DNA from: Stenotrophomonas tumulicola
Lineage (GTDB): Bacteria > Pseudomonadota > Gammaproteobacteria > Xanthomonadales > Xanthomonadaceae
Assembly: GCF_014117215.1 (NCBI RefSeq)
Contig: NZ_JACGXS010000006.1
Span: 1 to 64,000, forward strand
DNA length: 64,000 nucleotides
Direction of reading: 5' to 3'
The position numbers and the translations under genes are program-made. Positions 24,262 to 31,503 of this stretch are shown here, piece after piece; positions within the stretch are counted from its first letter, which is position 1; each line of letters begins with the position of its first letter. The notes beneath the pieces are model-generated. The model was given only the letters and a program-made list of their open reading frames with translations, had not been told where the DNA came from and did no database searches.

Positions 24262-25221
24262 TCACGGGATGAGGACGACGCGCCCAAGCCGGGCACTGCC
24301 TTCGGCATGGGCGTGGGCTGCTGCCGCCTCGGCAAGCGGAAAGGTCCGGTCGACGACCACGTCGAGATCGCCGCGCGCCGCCTGATCGAGCAGCTGGATG
24401 ACCGTTTCATATACAGCCGATTTCTCGAACTGCGTGCCCATGAAGACGCCGAAAAGTGATTTGTTTTCCTGTAATGCCGGCCACAGATCGAGATCGAGCT
24501 TCGCCCCACCGGCATTGCCTACAAAGACCAGCCGCCCTTCCGCACGGAGCACCGCCAGGGATGCCTGCAAGGTGCTGCCGACCGGGTCGATGACCAGGTC
24601 GACCCCTCGCCCTGCCGTGAGCCGCGCTACCTCTTCGGCGACATCCACGACGCGATGGTCGATCGCGTGATCCAGCCCCAACGCGATCAGTCGGTTGATC
24701 CGCTCGGTGCCTGAGACCGTGGACAGCACCGTGGCACCTGCATGATGCGCCAGCTGGATGGCGGCCAGGCCAACGCCACCGGCGCCTGCCTGTACGAGGA
24801 CCGTTTCTGCCCGTTGCAGGCCACCACGCGCGAACAGGCAGTGGTGGGCGGTCCCGAACGCGATTGGCAGCGCTGCTGCTGCCGCCATGTCCAGGCCATC
24901 CGGCACCGGCCATGTCCGACTGGCGGCAACCGCACGCAGCTCGGCATGCGATCCGGAGAGATCGAAACTGGTGACCTTCTGGCCCACCTGACGATCCCGC
25001 ACATCCCGGCCAACGGCGACGACCACGCCTGCGGCCGCGAAGCCAACCACGAAAGACGGCCCTGGCGGGATGGACGAGGCCCGATGGATCAGGTCACCGC
25101 CTTCGATGGCGATGGCTTCGACGCGGATGACGACGCCGTCCGGCTGGCAGGCCGGATCAGGTACATCGGCATAACGCAGCACCCCCGGTGCACCAGGATG
25201 GTCGTAGATGGCGGCTTTCAT
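24262..25221 (-). CDS. Zinc-free MDR-family (quinone oxidoreductase-like) reductase
   Basis: This 319-residue medium-chain dehydrogenase/reductase has an N-terminal GroES-like domain and a Rossmann domain with VLVQAGAGGVGLAAIQLAHH at about residue 145. The cysteine cluster of structural zinc is absent, as in QOR-type NADPH:quinone or enone reductases, which detoxify quinones or reactive carbonyls. The ATG at MKAAIYDHPG follows AGGTGA. It is the last gene of a leftward group with OsmC and a cysteine hydrolase (gaps 96 and 73 bp), probably driven from operator copy B. Confidence 0.9.
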   Translation of the reverse strand: MKAAIYDHPGAPGVLRYADVPDPACQPDGVVIRVEAIAIEGGDLIHRASSIPPGPSFVVGFAAAGVVVAVGRDVRDRQVGQKVTSFDLSGSHAELRAVAASRTWPVPDGLDMAAAAALPIAFGTAHHCLFARGGLQRAETVLVQAGAGGVGLAAIQLAHHAGATVLSTVSGTERINRLIALGLDHAIDHRVVDVAEEVARLTAGRGVDLVIDPVGSTLQASLAVLRAEGRLVFVGNAGGAKLDLDLWPALQENKSLFGVFMGTQFEKSAVYETVIQLLDQAARGDLDVVVDRTFPLAEAAAAHAHAEGSARLGRVVLIP

Positions 25222-25317
25222 CGATTCACCTCGATACTCCTCCGGGCGGAATGGTGGCGGCTGCACGCGGCGCCGCACGGGAAGCACCCATGATGCGCTT
25301 TTGGGGCCGCGCCAGCG

Positions 25318-25758
25318 TCATGCCGAGGTCTCCTTGCCGAGGAGGGTATCGATGGCGACACCGCCCTTGATGGCCAGCGTTACCGGCGTCCGTTCGGCGA
25401 TGTCGGCCAGCTTCGCACGCTGCTGTGCGTCCAGTCCGGATATCACCAGTACACGTTCGATGCGGTTTGGCCCACCCCCGCGAGGGCGCAGGTGGCGCAG
25501 CTCCACCTGCAGCGAGGCAAGCGGCCACTGTTTGTGCTCGGCATACATCCGGAGTGTCATCGCCGTGCAGGCGCCGAGCGCGGAAAGCAGCAGGCCGAAC
25601 GGCGACGGCCCGGCGTTCCTGCCGCCCTGCCCCTTTGGCTCGTCAGCGACGATCACGTGGCCACCAACATCCATCGTCACGGCGTAAGGCACGTCTTCGA
25701 CATGTGCCGTCACCCGGGACAGGGTGTGGCCTGCACTGCCGGTCATTTTTTCTGTCAT
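25318..25758 (-). CDS. OsmC-family protein, single-cysteine type
   Basis: This 146-residue protein has the OsmC/Ohr fold with GPSPFGLLLSALGACTAMTL carrying the conserved cysteine. At the position where peroxide-reducing OsmC and Ohr have the second cysteine (CPV) it reads RTPVTLAIKGG, so the dithiol peroxidase pair is incomplete. Such one-cysteine members are known but of uncertain activity. It lies between the MDR reductase and the cysteine hydrolase in one leftward group, suggesting a shared response to electrophiles or peroxides. Confidence 0.88.
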   Translation of the reverse strand: MTEKMTGSAGHTLSRVTAHVEDVPYAVTMDVGGHVIVADEPKGQGGRNAGPSPFGLLLSALGACTAMTLRMYAEHKQWPLASLQVELRHLRPRGGGPNRIERVLVISGLDAQQRAKLADIAERTPVTLAIKGGVAIDTLLGKETSA

Positions 25759-25831
25759 TGGAATTGCTCGCGACGGGGATATCGACGCCGGCCGCCTGTA
25801 CCCAGGCAGCCGGCGCGGATGACATGTCGGC

Positions 25832-26485
25832 TCAGCCGGCGTTGCCTGCTACCGGCGTGTTGAGCAGTTGCTGCTCCCACAGGTAGGCAACACCGCTGCC
25901 GGCGGCATGCTGCTTGAGGACCTCGGTCAGCTCGGCGGCGTGTTCGGTGCGTGCCCAGTCACGCTGCCACTCCGAGGCCACCGCCATCCAGGTCATCATG
26001 TTCGCGCCCGCGGCGATCATGCGCTGGATGGCGACCTGGTGGGCTTCGACGGACGTGCCGCCTGACGCATCGGTCACCACCGTCACGTCCCAGCCTTCGC
26101 CGAGCGCCTGGATGGTCGGCATCGCGACACAGACCTCGGTCCACAGGCCGGCGATGATCAGTTGCTTGCGGCCCGTCGCCTTGACCGCGTCCACCACCTT
26201 CTTGTCTTCCCAGGTGTTGATGAAAGTCCGGTCGATCACTTCCTGGCCGGGGAAGACGTCGGTGATATGCGGGAAGATCAGGCCGCCGCGTTCTGCGATC
26301 ACGCTGGTGAGGATGGTCGGTACGCCGAATGCCTTGGCGGTCTTGGCGAGCGCGGTGGAGTTGTTGACCACCGCATGCGGATCGTGGCTGTTGAGGTTCG
26401 CCAGCTGGTAGGGCTGGTGGTCGATCAGGACGAGCACGGAATCTTCGGGACGAAGCAGCGAATCAAGGCCATTGCGGAACGTCAT
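25832..26485 (-). CDS. YcaC-type isochorismatase-family cysteine hydrolase
   Basis: This 217-residue protein has the isochorismatase-like layout: catalytic-triad Asp22 in LVLIDHQPYQ, an active-site lysine region TFINTWEDKK, and nucleophile Cys119 in LWTEVCVAMPT. YcaC proteins form large rings and hydrolyse amide- or ester-type substrates that are poorly defined. The C-terminus VAYLWEQQLLNTPVAGNAG is found again in decayed form at 34921 and 42291, showing that this family was once more abundant here. It is the first gene of a leftward group with OsmC and an MDR reductase, and starts 104 bp from operator copy B. Confidence 0.92.
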   Translation of the reverse strand: MTFRNGLDSLLRPEDSVLVLIDHQPYQLANLNSHDPHAVVNNSTALAKTAKAFGVPTILTSVIAERGGLIFPHITDVFPGQEVIDRTFINTWEDKKVVDAVKATGRKQLIIAGLWTEVCVAMPTIQALGEGWDVTVVTDASGGTSVEAHQVAIQRMIAAGANMMTWMAVASEWQRDWARTEHAAELTEVLKQHAAGSGVAYLWEQQLLNTPVAGNAG

Positions 26486-26579
26486 GGATACATCCTTCTG
26501 TGGTCATGGGTGAAGTGGACATGCGGGCAGACATGCACGCTCGGTGCGCTGCCTCGGTAAAGACCTTGCCATCCGCATC

Positions 26580-26668
26580 GCGCGACGCGGTAGTACCGTT
26601 TCGCGTCGCGCTGTGTCGCCGAAACTGGAACGAAGAACCGGCAGCTTTCATGCAAAGCTGTGTCGCCA
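26580..26668. promoter_or_regulatory. Shared tandem operator element, copy B
   Basis: GGTAGT at 26589, CTGTG at 26611 and CTGTG at 26658 (spacings 22 and 47 bp). The two blocks share TTTC-N8-GCTGTGTCGCC. In addition a perfect 10-bp inverted repeat GCGCGACGCG/CGCGTCGCGC (26580-26589 and 26602-26611) encloses GTAGTACCGTTT. It lies between the leftward YcaC gene and the rightward KefC gene. Confidence 0.8.
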
Positions 26669-26716
26669 TACGGAGGCCGCCAGCGTGGATGGCCCCATGA
26701 TCAGGAAGGTGGGTTG

Positions 26717-28477
26717 ATGGCCGAAGCGAGCCTGGGGCAGACGATTGGACCGGCAGTGGTGCTGATGGCAGCAGCCGTGGTCGCGGTGCCTTTGTTCCGG
26801 CGCCTGGGCCTTGGCTCGGTGCTGGGTTATTTTGCTGCCGGCGTGCTGGTGGGTCCTTCGGTGTTCGGGGTGTTCACCGATGCCCAGTCCATCCTGCATT
26901 TCTCCGAGCTTGGCGTGGTGATGTTCCTGTTCGTGATCGGGCTGGAACTGCGCCCGTACAAACTGTGGGCGATGCGCGGCCAGATCTTCGGGCTGGGGCT
27001 TGTGCAGGTCGCCGCCGCGATCACCGTGCTTGCACTGGCAGGCGTGGCGATCTTCGGCCTTTCCGCCCCGGTTGCCTTCGTTGCCGGTTCCGGCTTCGTC
27101 CTGTCCTCGACCGCCGTCATCATGTCGGTGCTGCAGGACCGCAGCGAGCTGTCGGGCACGGAAGGACAGAAGTCGGTCGCGATCCTGCTGTTCGAAGACC
27201 TGATGATCGTGCCGCTGCTGGCCGTGGTCGCCGTGCTGTCGCCGCTGTCACAGGGACAATCCGGCTGGACCGACGTGCTGCTGGCGCTTGCCGCGCTGCT
27301 GGTGCTGCTGGCGGTGTCGCGCTGGGGCCTGAATCCGTTCTTCGCACTGCTGGCAAGGACGCGGACACGCGAGGTGATGACGGCCGGTGCGCTGCTGGTG
27401 GTGCTGGGCGCGGCATTGCTGATGGACGTGGCTGGCCTGTCGATGGCGATGGGCGCGTTCCTGGCCGGGGTGATGCTGTCGAGCTCGAACTACAGGCACC
27501 AGATAGAAAGTGACATCGAGCCGTTCCGCGGCCTGCTGATGGGGCTGTTCTTCCTGGCGGTCGGCATGTCGCTGGACCTGTCGGTGGTCGTGGCCGAATG
27601 GCCGCTCCTGCTTTCCATGCTGGCCGTCTTCACCGTCGCCAAGGGCATCGTCGTCCATGCCGTGGCGCGCCTGTTCGGCGGATCCAACCACCAGGCGCTG
27701 CACCGCACGTCCATGTTCCTGCAGGGCGGGGAATTCGCTTTCGTGCTGTACGCCGCGGCCGTCTCGGGCGGCGTGATCGATGCACGGGAAAACGTGCTGT
27801 TCGCCACCGTGGTGATCCTGTCCATGGCCATGACCCCGCTGCTGATGATCGCGGCCGACCGGCTGCTGCGCACCGATGCATCGATGGACGGCGTGGACGC
27901 CGCCCGCGACCTGAAGGGGCGGATACTGGTGATCGGCTTTGGCCGCTTCGGCCAGATCAGTTCCCAGCTCCTCCTGTCGAAGGGCGTCAAGCTTTCGGTC
28001 ATCGACAAGGACCCCGGACGGATCCGCGATGCGGGCCGTTATGGGTTCAAGGTGTTCTTCGGCGATGGGGCCCGGCTGGATACCCTGCGCCAATCCGGTG
28101 CAGGCGAAGCGGATGCCATCATGGTCTGCATCGACGCCCCGAAGGATGCGATGCAGATCGTGGAACTGGCACGGCACGAGTTTCCGCAGGCCAGGCTGCT
28201 GGTTCGCAGCTTTGACCGTGACCATGCGGTGGAGCTGATCCGCGCAGGAGTGGATTACCAGATACGGGAGACGGTGGAATCGGCCTACCTGATGGGGGCG
28301 GAAGGCCTTCGAGCGCTGGGCTATGCCGAGGTCGATATAGAGGAGGCAGCCGGGGACATCCGCCAACGGGATGGCGAGCGCCTGTCCGAACAGGTGCAGG
28401 GGGACGCCATGTCGGGCCGTGATCGGATGCTCAACAACGCCGAGCCGACATCCTGGCGGGATGCCGGCTCACCGTAA
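26717..28477 (+). CDS. KefB/KefC-type cation:proton antiporter with RCK domain
   Basis: This 586-residue CPA2-family transporter has about 12 membrane helices in residues 5-385, with conserved FLFVIGLEL, LLFEDLMIVPL and MGLFFLAVGMSLDL. A cytoplasmic TrkA-N/RCK domain follows from about residue 405 (ILVIGFGRFGQISSQLL, then IDKDPGRIRDAG). Kef systems acidify the cytoplasm by exchanging K+ for H+ on exposure to electrophiles and are gated by glutathione adducts. GGAAGG 10 nt upstream of the ATG supports this start. It is divergent from the YcaC-OsmC-MDR group across operator copy B, matching an electrophile response. A paralogue is at 55115. Confidence 0.92.
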   Translation: MAEASLGQTIGPAVVLMAAAVVAVPLFRRLGLGSVLGYFAAGVLVGPSVFGVFTDAQSILHFSELGVVMFLFVIGLELRPYKLWAMRGQIFGLGLVQVAAAITVLALAGVAIFGLSAPVAFVAGSGFVLSSTAVIMSVLQDRSELSGTEGQKSVAILLFEDLMIVPLLAVVAVLSPLSQGQSGWTDVLLALAALLVLLAVSRWGLNPFFALLARTRTREVMTAGALLVVLGAALLMDVAGLSMAMGAFLAGVMLSSSNYRHQIESDIEPFRGLLMGLFFLAVGMSLDLSVVVAEWPLLLSMLAVFTVAKGIVVHAVARLFGGSNHQALHRTSMFLQGGEFAFVLYAAAVSGGVIDARENVLFATVVILSMAMTPLLMIAADRLLRTDASMDGVDAARDLKGRILVIGFGRFGQISSQLLLSKGVKLSVIDKDPGRIRDAGRYGFKVFFGDGARLDTLRQSGAGEADAIMVCIDAPKDAMQIVELARHEFPQARLLVRSFDRDHAVELIRAGVDYQIRETVESAYLMGAEGLRALGYAEVDIEEAAGDIRQRDGERLSEQVQGDAMSGRDRMLNNAEPTSWRDAGSP

Positions 28478-28570
28478 GGCCACGATTGAATGCCTGGAGC
28501 GCGGCTTTCGTCATGTAATAAACCGTGCCGGGTACACCGCGGGGTTGTCATTGCGGGTTTCCTGGACCGT

Positions 28571-28589
28571 GGCCGGGCCCAACCCGGCC
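28571..28589. terminator. GC-rich hairpin between convergent genes
   Basis: Perfect 7-bp stem GGCCGGG/CCCGGCC with a 5-nt loop in the 126-bp gap between the converging KefC and protease genes. There is no T-run on either side, so it may be a Rho-assisted or mRNA-end structure. Confidence 0.4.
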
Positions 28590-28603
28590 GACGGCATGTT
28601 GGT

Positions 28604-29623
28604 TTATCGGCGCGTGATGCAGATCTGTCGACGGGGGTAATCGAATGCGATCACGCCACCGCTCCATAGCGGCACGCCCAGCGTTCCGTCGATCACGCCC
28701 TGTTCGAAGGCAGGCACATTGGAGGTCAGGCTGACGTCCAATGCGCCGAAGCGGGTTGTGCCGGCGCGGACTTCCGCCACGCGGGCGACCGTGCCCTGCA
28801 CTTCCCCGCCGACGCCATGTCCGACCTGCTTCGAGACTCCCCCCTGCACCAGGGCCTTGCCCACTTCGCTGCGAACGAAAGGCCCACCGAGCACCAGCGC
28901 ACCATGCCGGGTACCCAGGTCGACCAGGACCTTCAGGCGAACGGGGGGCTGGTCCAGGGATGGCCAGACTTCCAGCTCCACGACGGGCGCATCATGCACG
29001 ACGTCCAGCGGGATCGGTGCAGCGCATTCCACGCCGCTCCCGGACGGACCGAACGTTACCTGCTGGTTGGCGTAGTCAACGCTCACCGCGCCATACTTGA
29101 AGGCAGGCGCACCGAGCAGCACATCGACGGGAAACTGCGCTGACGATGACAGGTGGCCCAGGTCCATGGCGTAGCCGGCGACATCTGCAAATGCCAACGG
29201 ACCGGCCACCAGCCTGGCAATGGTTACCGGCATGAGCGCCTTGGCCTCGGCACCGGCGCCCGCTGCATCACCAGCCGGGCTGCCCTCCTGCAGCCCCAGT
29301 CCTGCACTGACCTGGCGGTCGACGAGGATCGCCCCCGCTCCACTGTCCAGCACGCCGCTGTGCTTCCTTCCATTCACCTCCACCTCGATGCGGACGAGGT
29401 TGTCCTTGAGTTCGAAGGGAATGACCTGCGGCTGCGATGGCATCCGTACCGGTTTGTCCGATCCAGATGGAGACGCTGCCGAAGACTGCTGCGTGGAAGC
29501 ATCCTGTCCCGATTGATCGGCCGCTGTCGTTGCGTACGCCGGGAGGCAGGCTGCGGTGGCCAGGGCGATCGCCGCAGCCAACATGGCTTTGGCAGGTGCC
29601 CCGGAATTCAATGTGGTCATCAC
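28604..29623 (-). CDS. Exported retropepsin-like aspartyl protease-family protein
   Basis: This 339-residue protein has an N-terminal signal sequence (AKAMLAAAIALATAACLPAY ending ATA or YATTA) followed by a Ser/Gln-rich linker. It then has two retropepsin-like lobes: one with VLDSGAGAILVD (active-site D-S-G) near residue 90 and one with VLVDLGTRHGALVLGG near residue 230, where the usual D-T-G has become D-L-G. Single-chain, two-lobe aspartic peptidases are known in proteobacteria, but the changed second motif makes activity uncertain. Start is ATG at 29623 or the next at 29620. It follows the alpha/beta hydrolase gene by 20 bp and is probably co-transcribed. Confidence 0.75.
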   Translation of the reverse strand: MMTTLNSGAPAKAMLAAAIALATAACLPAYATTAADQSGQDASTQQSSAASPSGSDKPVRMPSQPQVIPFELKDNLVRIEVEVNGRKHSGVLDSGAGAILVDRQVSAGLGLQEGSPAGDAAGAGAEAKALMPVTIARLVAGPLAFADVAGYAMDLGHLSSSAQFPVDVLLGAPAFKYGAVSVDYANQQVTFGPSGSGVECAAPIPLDVVHDAPVVELEVWPSLDQPPVRLKVLVDLGTRHGALVLGGPFVRSEVGKALVQGGVSKQVGHGVGGEVQGTVARVAEVRAGTTRFGALDVSLTSNVPAFEQGVIDGTLGVPLWSGGVIAFDYPRRQICITRR

Positions 29624-29643
29624 GATGTCATGGCTCCTGTCCG

Positions 29644-30471
29644 TTACTCGATGAATGCCAACAGATCAGCATTGATGACATCGGGGTGGGTGGCGAACAA
29701 GCCGTGCGACAGGCCGGGATAGGTCTTCAGCGTGCCGTTGGACAGCAGCGCGATCGCTTTGCGTGCCGACGCATCGATCGGCACCACCTGGTCGTCTTCG
29801 CCATGCATCAACAGCACCGGCAAAGAAACGGCCTGCAGATCCTCGGTGAAGTCCGTTTCGGAGAAGGCGGCAATGCAATCATGATGGGCCTTCGCGCCGC
29901 CCATCATGGCCTGTCGCCACCAGTTGCGGATCAGTCCGTCGCTCACCTCGGCACCTTCGCGGTTGAAACCATAGAAGGGACCGGTGGGAACATCGAGGAA
30001 GAACTGCGCGCGGTTGCGGAGCAGCGCTTCGCGGAATCCGTCGAACACCGCCATGGGCAGCCCGCCGGGGTACCGTGGCGTGGCCAGCATGATCGGGGGC
30101 ACCGCACCGATCAACACGGCTTTGGAAACCCGGCCGGGCTCGCTGCGAGCGACGTAGCGGATGACTTCGCCGCCACCGGTGGAGTGCCCGACATGGACGG
30201 CATCTTCCAGGTCGAGTGCGCGGACCAGCTCGGCGACGTCGGCGGCATAGGTATCCATCTCGTTGCCGGTATCACTTTGATCGGAACGACCGTGGCCGCG
30301 ACGGTCGTGCGCGATGACACGGTAGCCCTTGCCGAGGAAAAACAGCATCTGGTTGTCCCAGTCGTCCGCGCTCAATGGCCAGCCGTGATGGAACACGATG
30401 GGCCGGGCATCTTTCGGACCCCAATCCTTGTAGAAGATGCGGGTGCCGTCCTGGGTGGTGAGCGTCGCCAT
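29644..30471 (-). CDS. Alpha/beta hydrolase, cofactor-free chloroperoxidase-like
   Basis: This 275-residue protein has [19 protein letters not shown] (oxyanion-hole region), nucleophile Ser97 in [10 protein letters not shown], an acid in LMHGEDDQVVP and the histidine in LSHGLFATHPD. This is the cofactor-independent haloperoxidase/esterase group, which hydrolyses esters and can form peracids. No signal peptide, so it is cytoplasmic. Paralogues are at 40593 (exported) and 44716 (cytoplasmic). It is the leftward gene of the divergent pair around operator copy C, opposite a LysR gene. Confidence 0.92.
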   Translation of the reverse strand: MATLTTQDGTRIFYKDWGPKDARPIVFHHGWPLSADDWDNQMLFFLGKGYRVIAHDRRGHGRSDQSDTGNEMDTYAADVAELVRALDLEDAVHVGHSTGGGEVIRYVARSEPGRVSKAVLIGAVPPIMLATPRYPGGLPMAVFDGFREALLRNRAQFFLDVPTGPFYGFNREGAEVSDGLIRNWWRQAMMGGAKAHHDCIAAFSETDFTEDLQAVSLPVLLMHGEDDQVVPIDASARKAIALLSNGTLKTYPGLSHGLFATHPDVINADLLAFIE

Positions 30472-30550
30472 GTTCGGGTTCCTGTTGGTTGGTCGAAGAA
30501 GGAGGTGAGCGTCGGCTCATTCGCAGCAGTGTGCTGTTGCCCCATCCGGC

Positions 30551-30601
30551 GGGGTAGTACCATTTCGGGGTGCGCTGTGTTGCTGAATGAGGAACGCCGG
30601 A
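30551..30601. promoter_or_regulatory. Shared operator element, copy C (single block)
   Basis: GGTAGT at 30553 and CTGTG at 30575, again 22 bp apart, but no second block: the following sequence joins directly to the AGGAACGCC ribosome-binding region seen after the second block of copy E. The distance from GGTAGT to the TTG start is 49 bp against 96-97 bp in copies D and E, a difference of one 47-bp repeat. Confidence 0.75.
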
Positions 30602-31501
30602 TTGGACATCGAGGAACTGCAGACATTCGTGGAAGTTGCCGATGCCGGGGGTATTTCACCTGCCGCGATCCGGCTGGGCGTATCCAAGTCGATCGTCAGC
30701 CGTCGGCTCGCCCGGCTTGAAGCCGAGCTTGGCGTGCAGCTGCTTGCACGCTCCACGCGCGGGGCTGGCCTGACCGAAGCCGGCGTCATGTTCCGTGACC
30801 ATGCTGCCAGGGCCTGTGCGGAGATCGAGGTGGCCAAGGAAACCATGCTGCCTGAAGGTGAACTACGCGGGCGCTTCCGGGTTGCCGCGCCGCTATCTTT
30901 CGGCCCGGTCCATTTCGCTCCCGTGCTTGCTGAAATGGCACGGCAGCACCCCCGGCTCCATATCCAGACCTGCTACAGCGATCGCTTCGTCGACCTCATC
31001 GCCGAAGGTTTTGACTGCGCGATCCGGGTCGGCAACCTGCAGGACTCCAACCTGCTCGCCAGGCGGGTCGGCCCCATCCACGGCAATCTTTTCGCGAGCC
31101 CGGACTACCTCAAGGCGCATGGCACGCCTGAGACGCCCGAAGAGCTCCTCTCCCATGAGGCGCTCATGCAGGGGACTGAAAGCTGGCACTTCATGGATGG
31201 CAACAGGACCATCACGATCAGGCCGCAGGGCCGCTTCAAGGCCGACAACGGCGTAGCACTGGTCGCTGCCGCCGTGGCCGGGCTTGGTATCGCCCGGGTA
31301 CCTGATGGCCTCACCCACGAGCACGTGGCATCCGGTGCGCTGGTGCCGGTCATGCCCCACCACCCGCCGCCGCCGGCAGGCATCTATGTCGTCCGCCCGC
31401 CCAGCCTGCATCCGGCGCGGAAAGTGCGCGTGCTGACCGAACTGCTGGTCGACTGCTTCGGGCAGGCGCAGCCGATTGCATCGGCGACGCCATCGCGCTG
31501 A
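30602..31501 (+). CDS. LysR-family regulator, CrgA-like (paralogue 1 of 3)
   Basis: This 299-residue LysR protein begins LDIEELQTFVEVADAGGISP and has its recognition helix in LGVSKSIVSRRLARLEAELG, followed by a CrgA-like effector domain and a conserved end RPPSLHPARKVRVLTELLVD. I use the TTG codon as start because AGGAACGCC lies just upstream and the paralogues at 35216 and 42550 start at the same TTGGACATCGA. The ATG at 30587 is an alternative but overlaps the ribosome-binding site. It is divergent from the alpha/beta hydrolase and flanks operator copy C, so it probably regulates both. Confidence 0.88.
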   Translation: MDIEELQTFVEVADAGGISPAAIRLGVSKSIVSRRLARLEAELGVQLLARSTRGAGLTEAGVMFRDHAARACAEIEVAKETMLPEGELRGRFRVAAPLSFGPVHFAPVLAEMARQHPRLHIQTCYSDRFVDLIAEGFDCAIRVGNLQDSNLLARRVGPIHGNLFASPDYLKAHGTPETPEELLSHEALMQGTESWHFMDGNRTITIRPQGRFKADNGVALVAAAVAGLGIARVPDGLTHEHVASGALVPVMPHHPPPPAGIYVVRPPSLHPARKVRVLTELLVDCFGQAQPIASATPSR

Positions 31502-31503
31502 CG

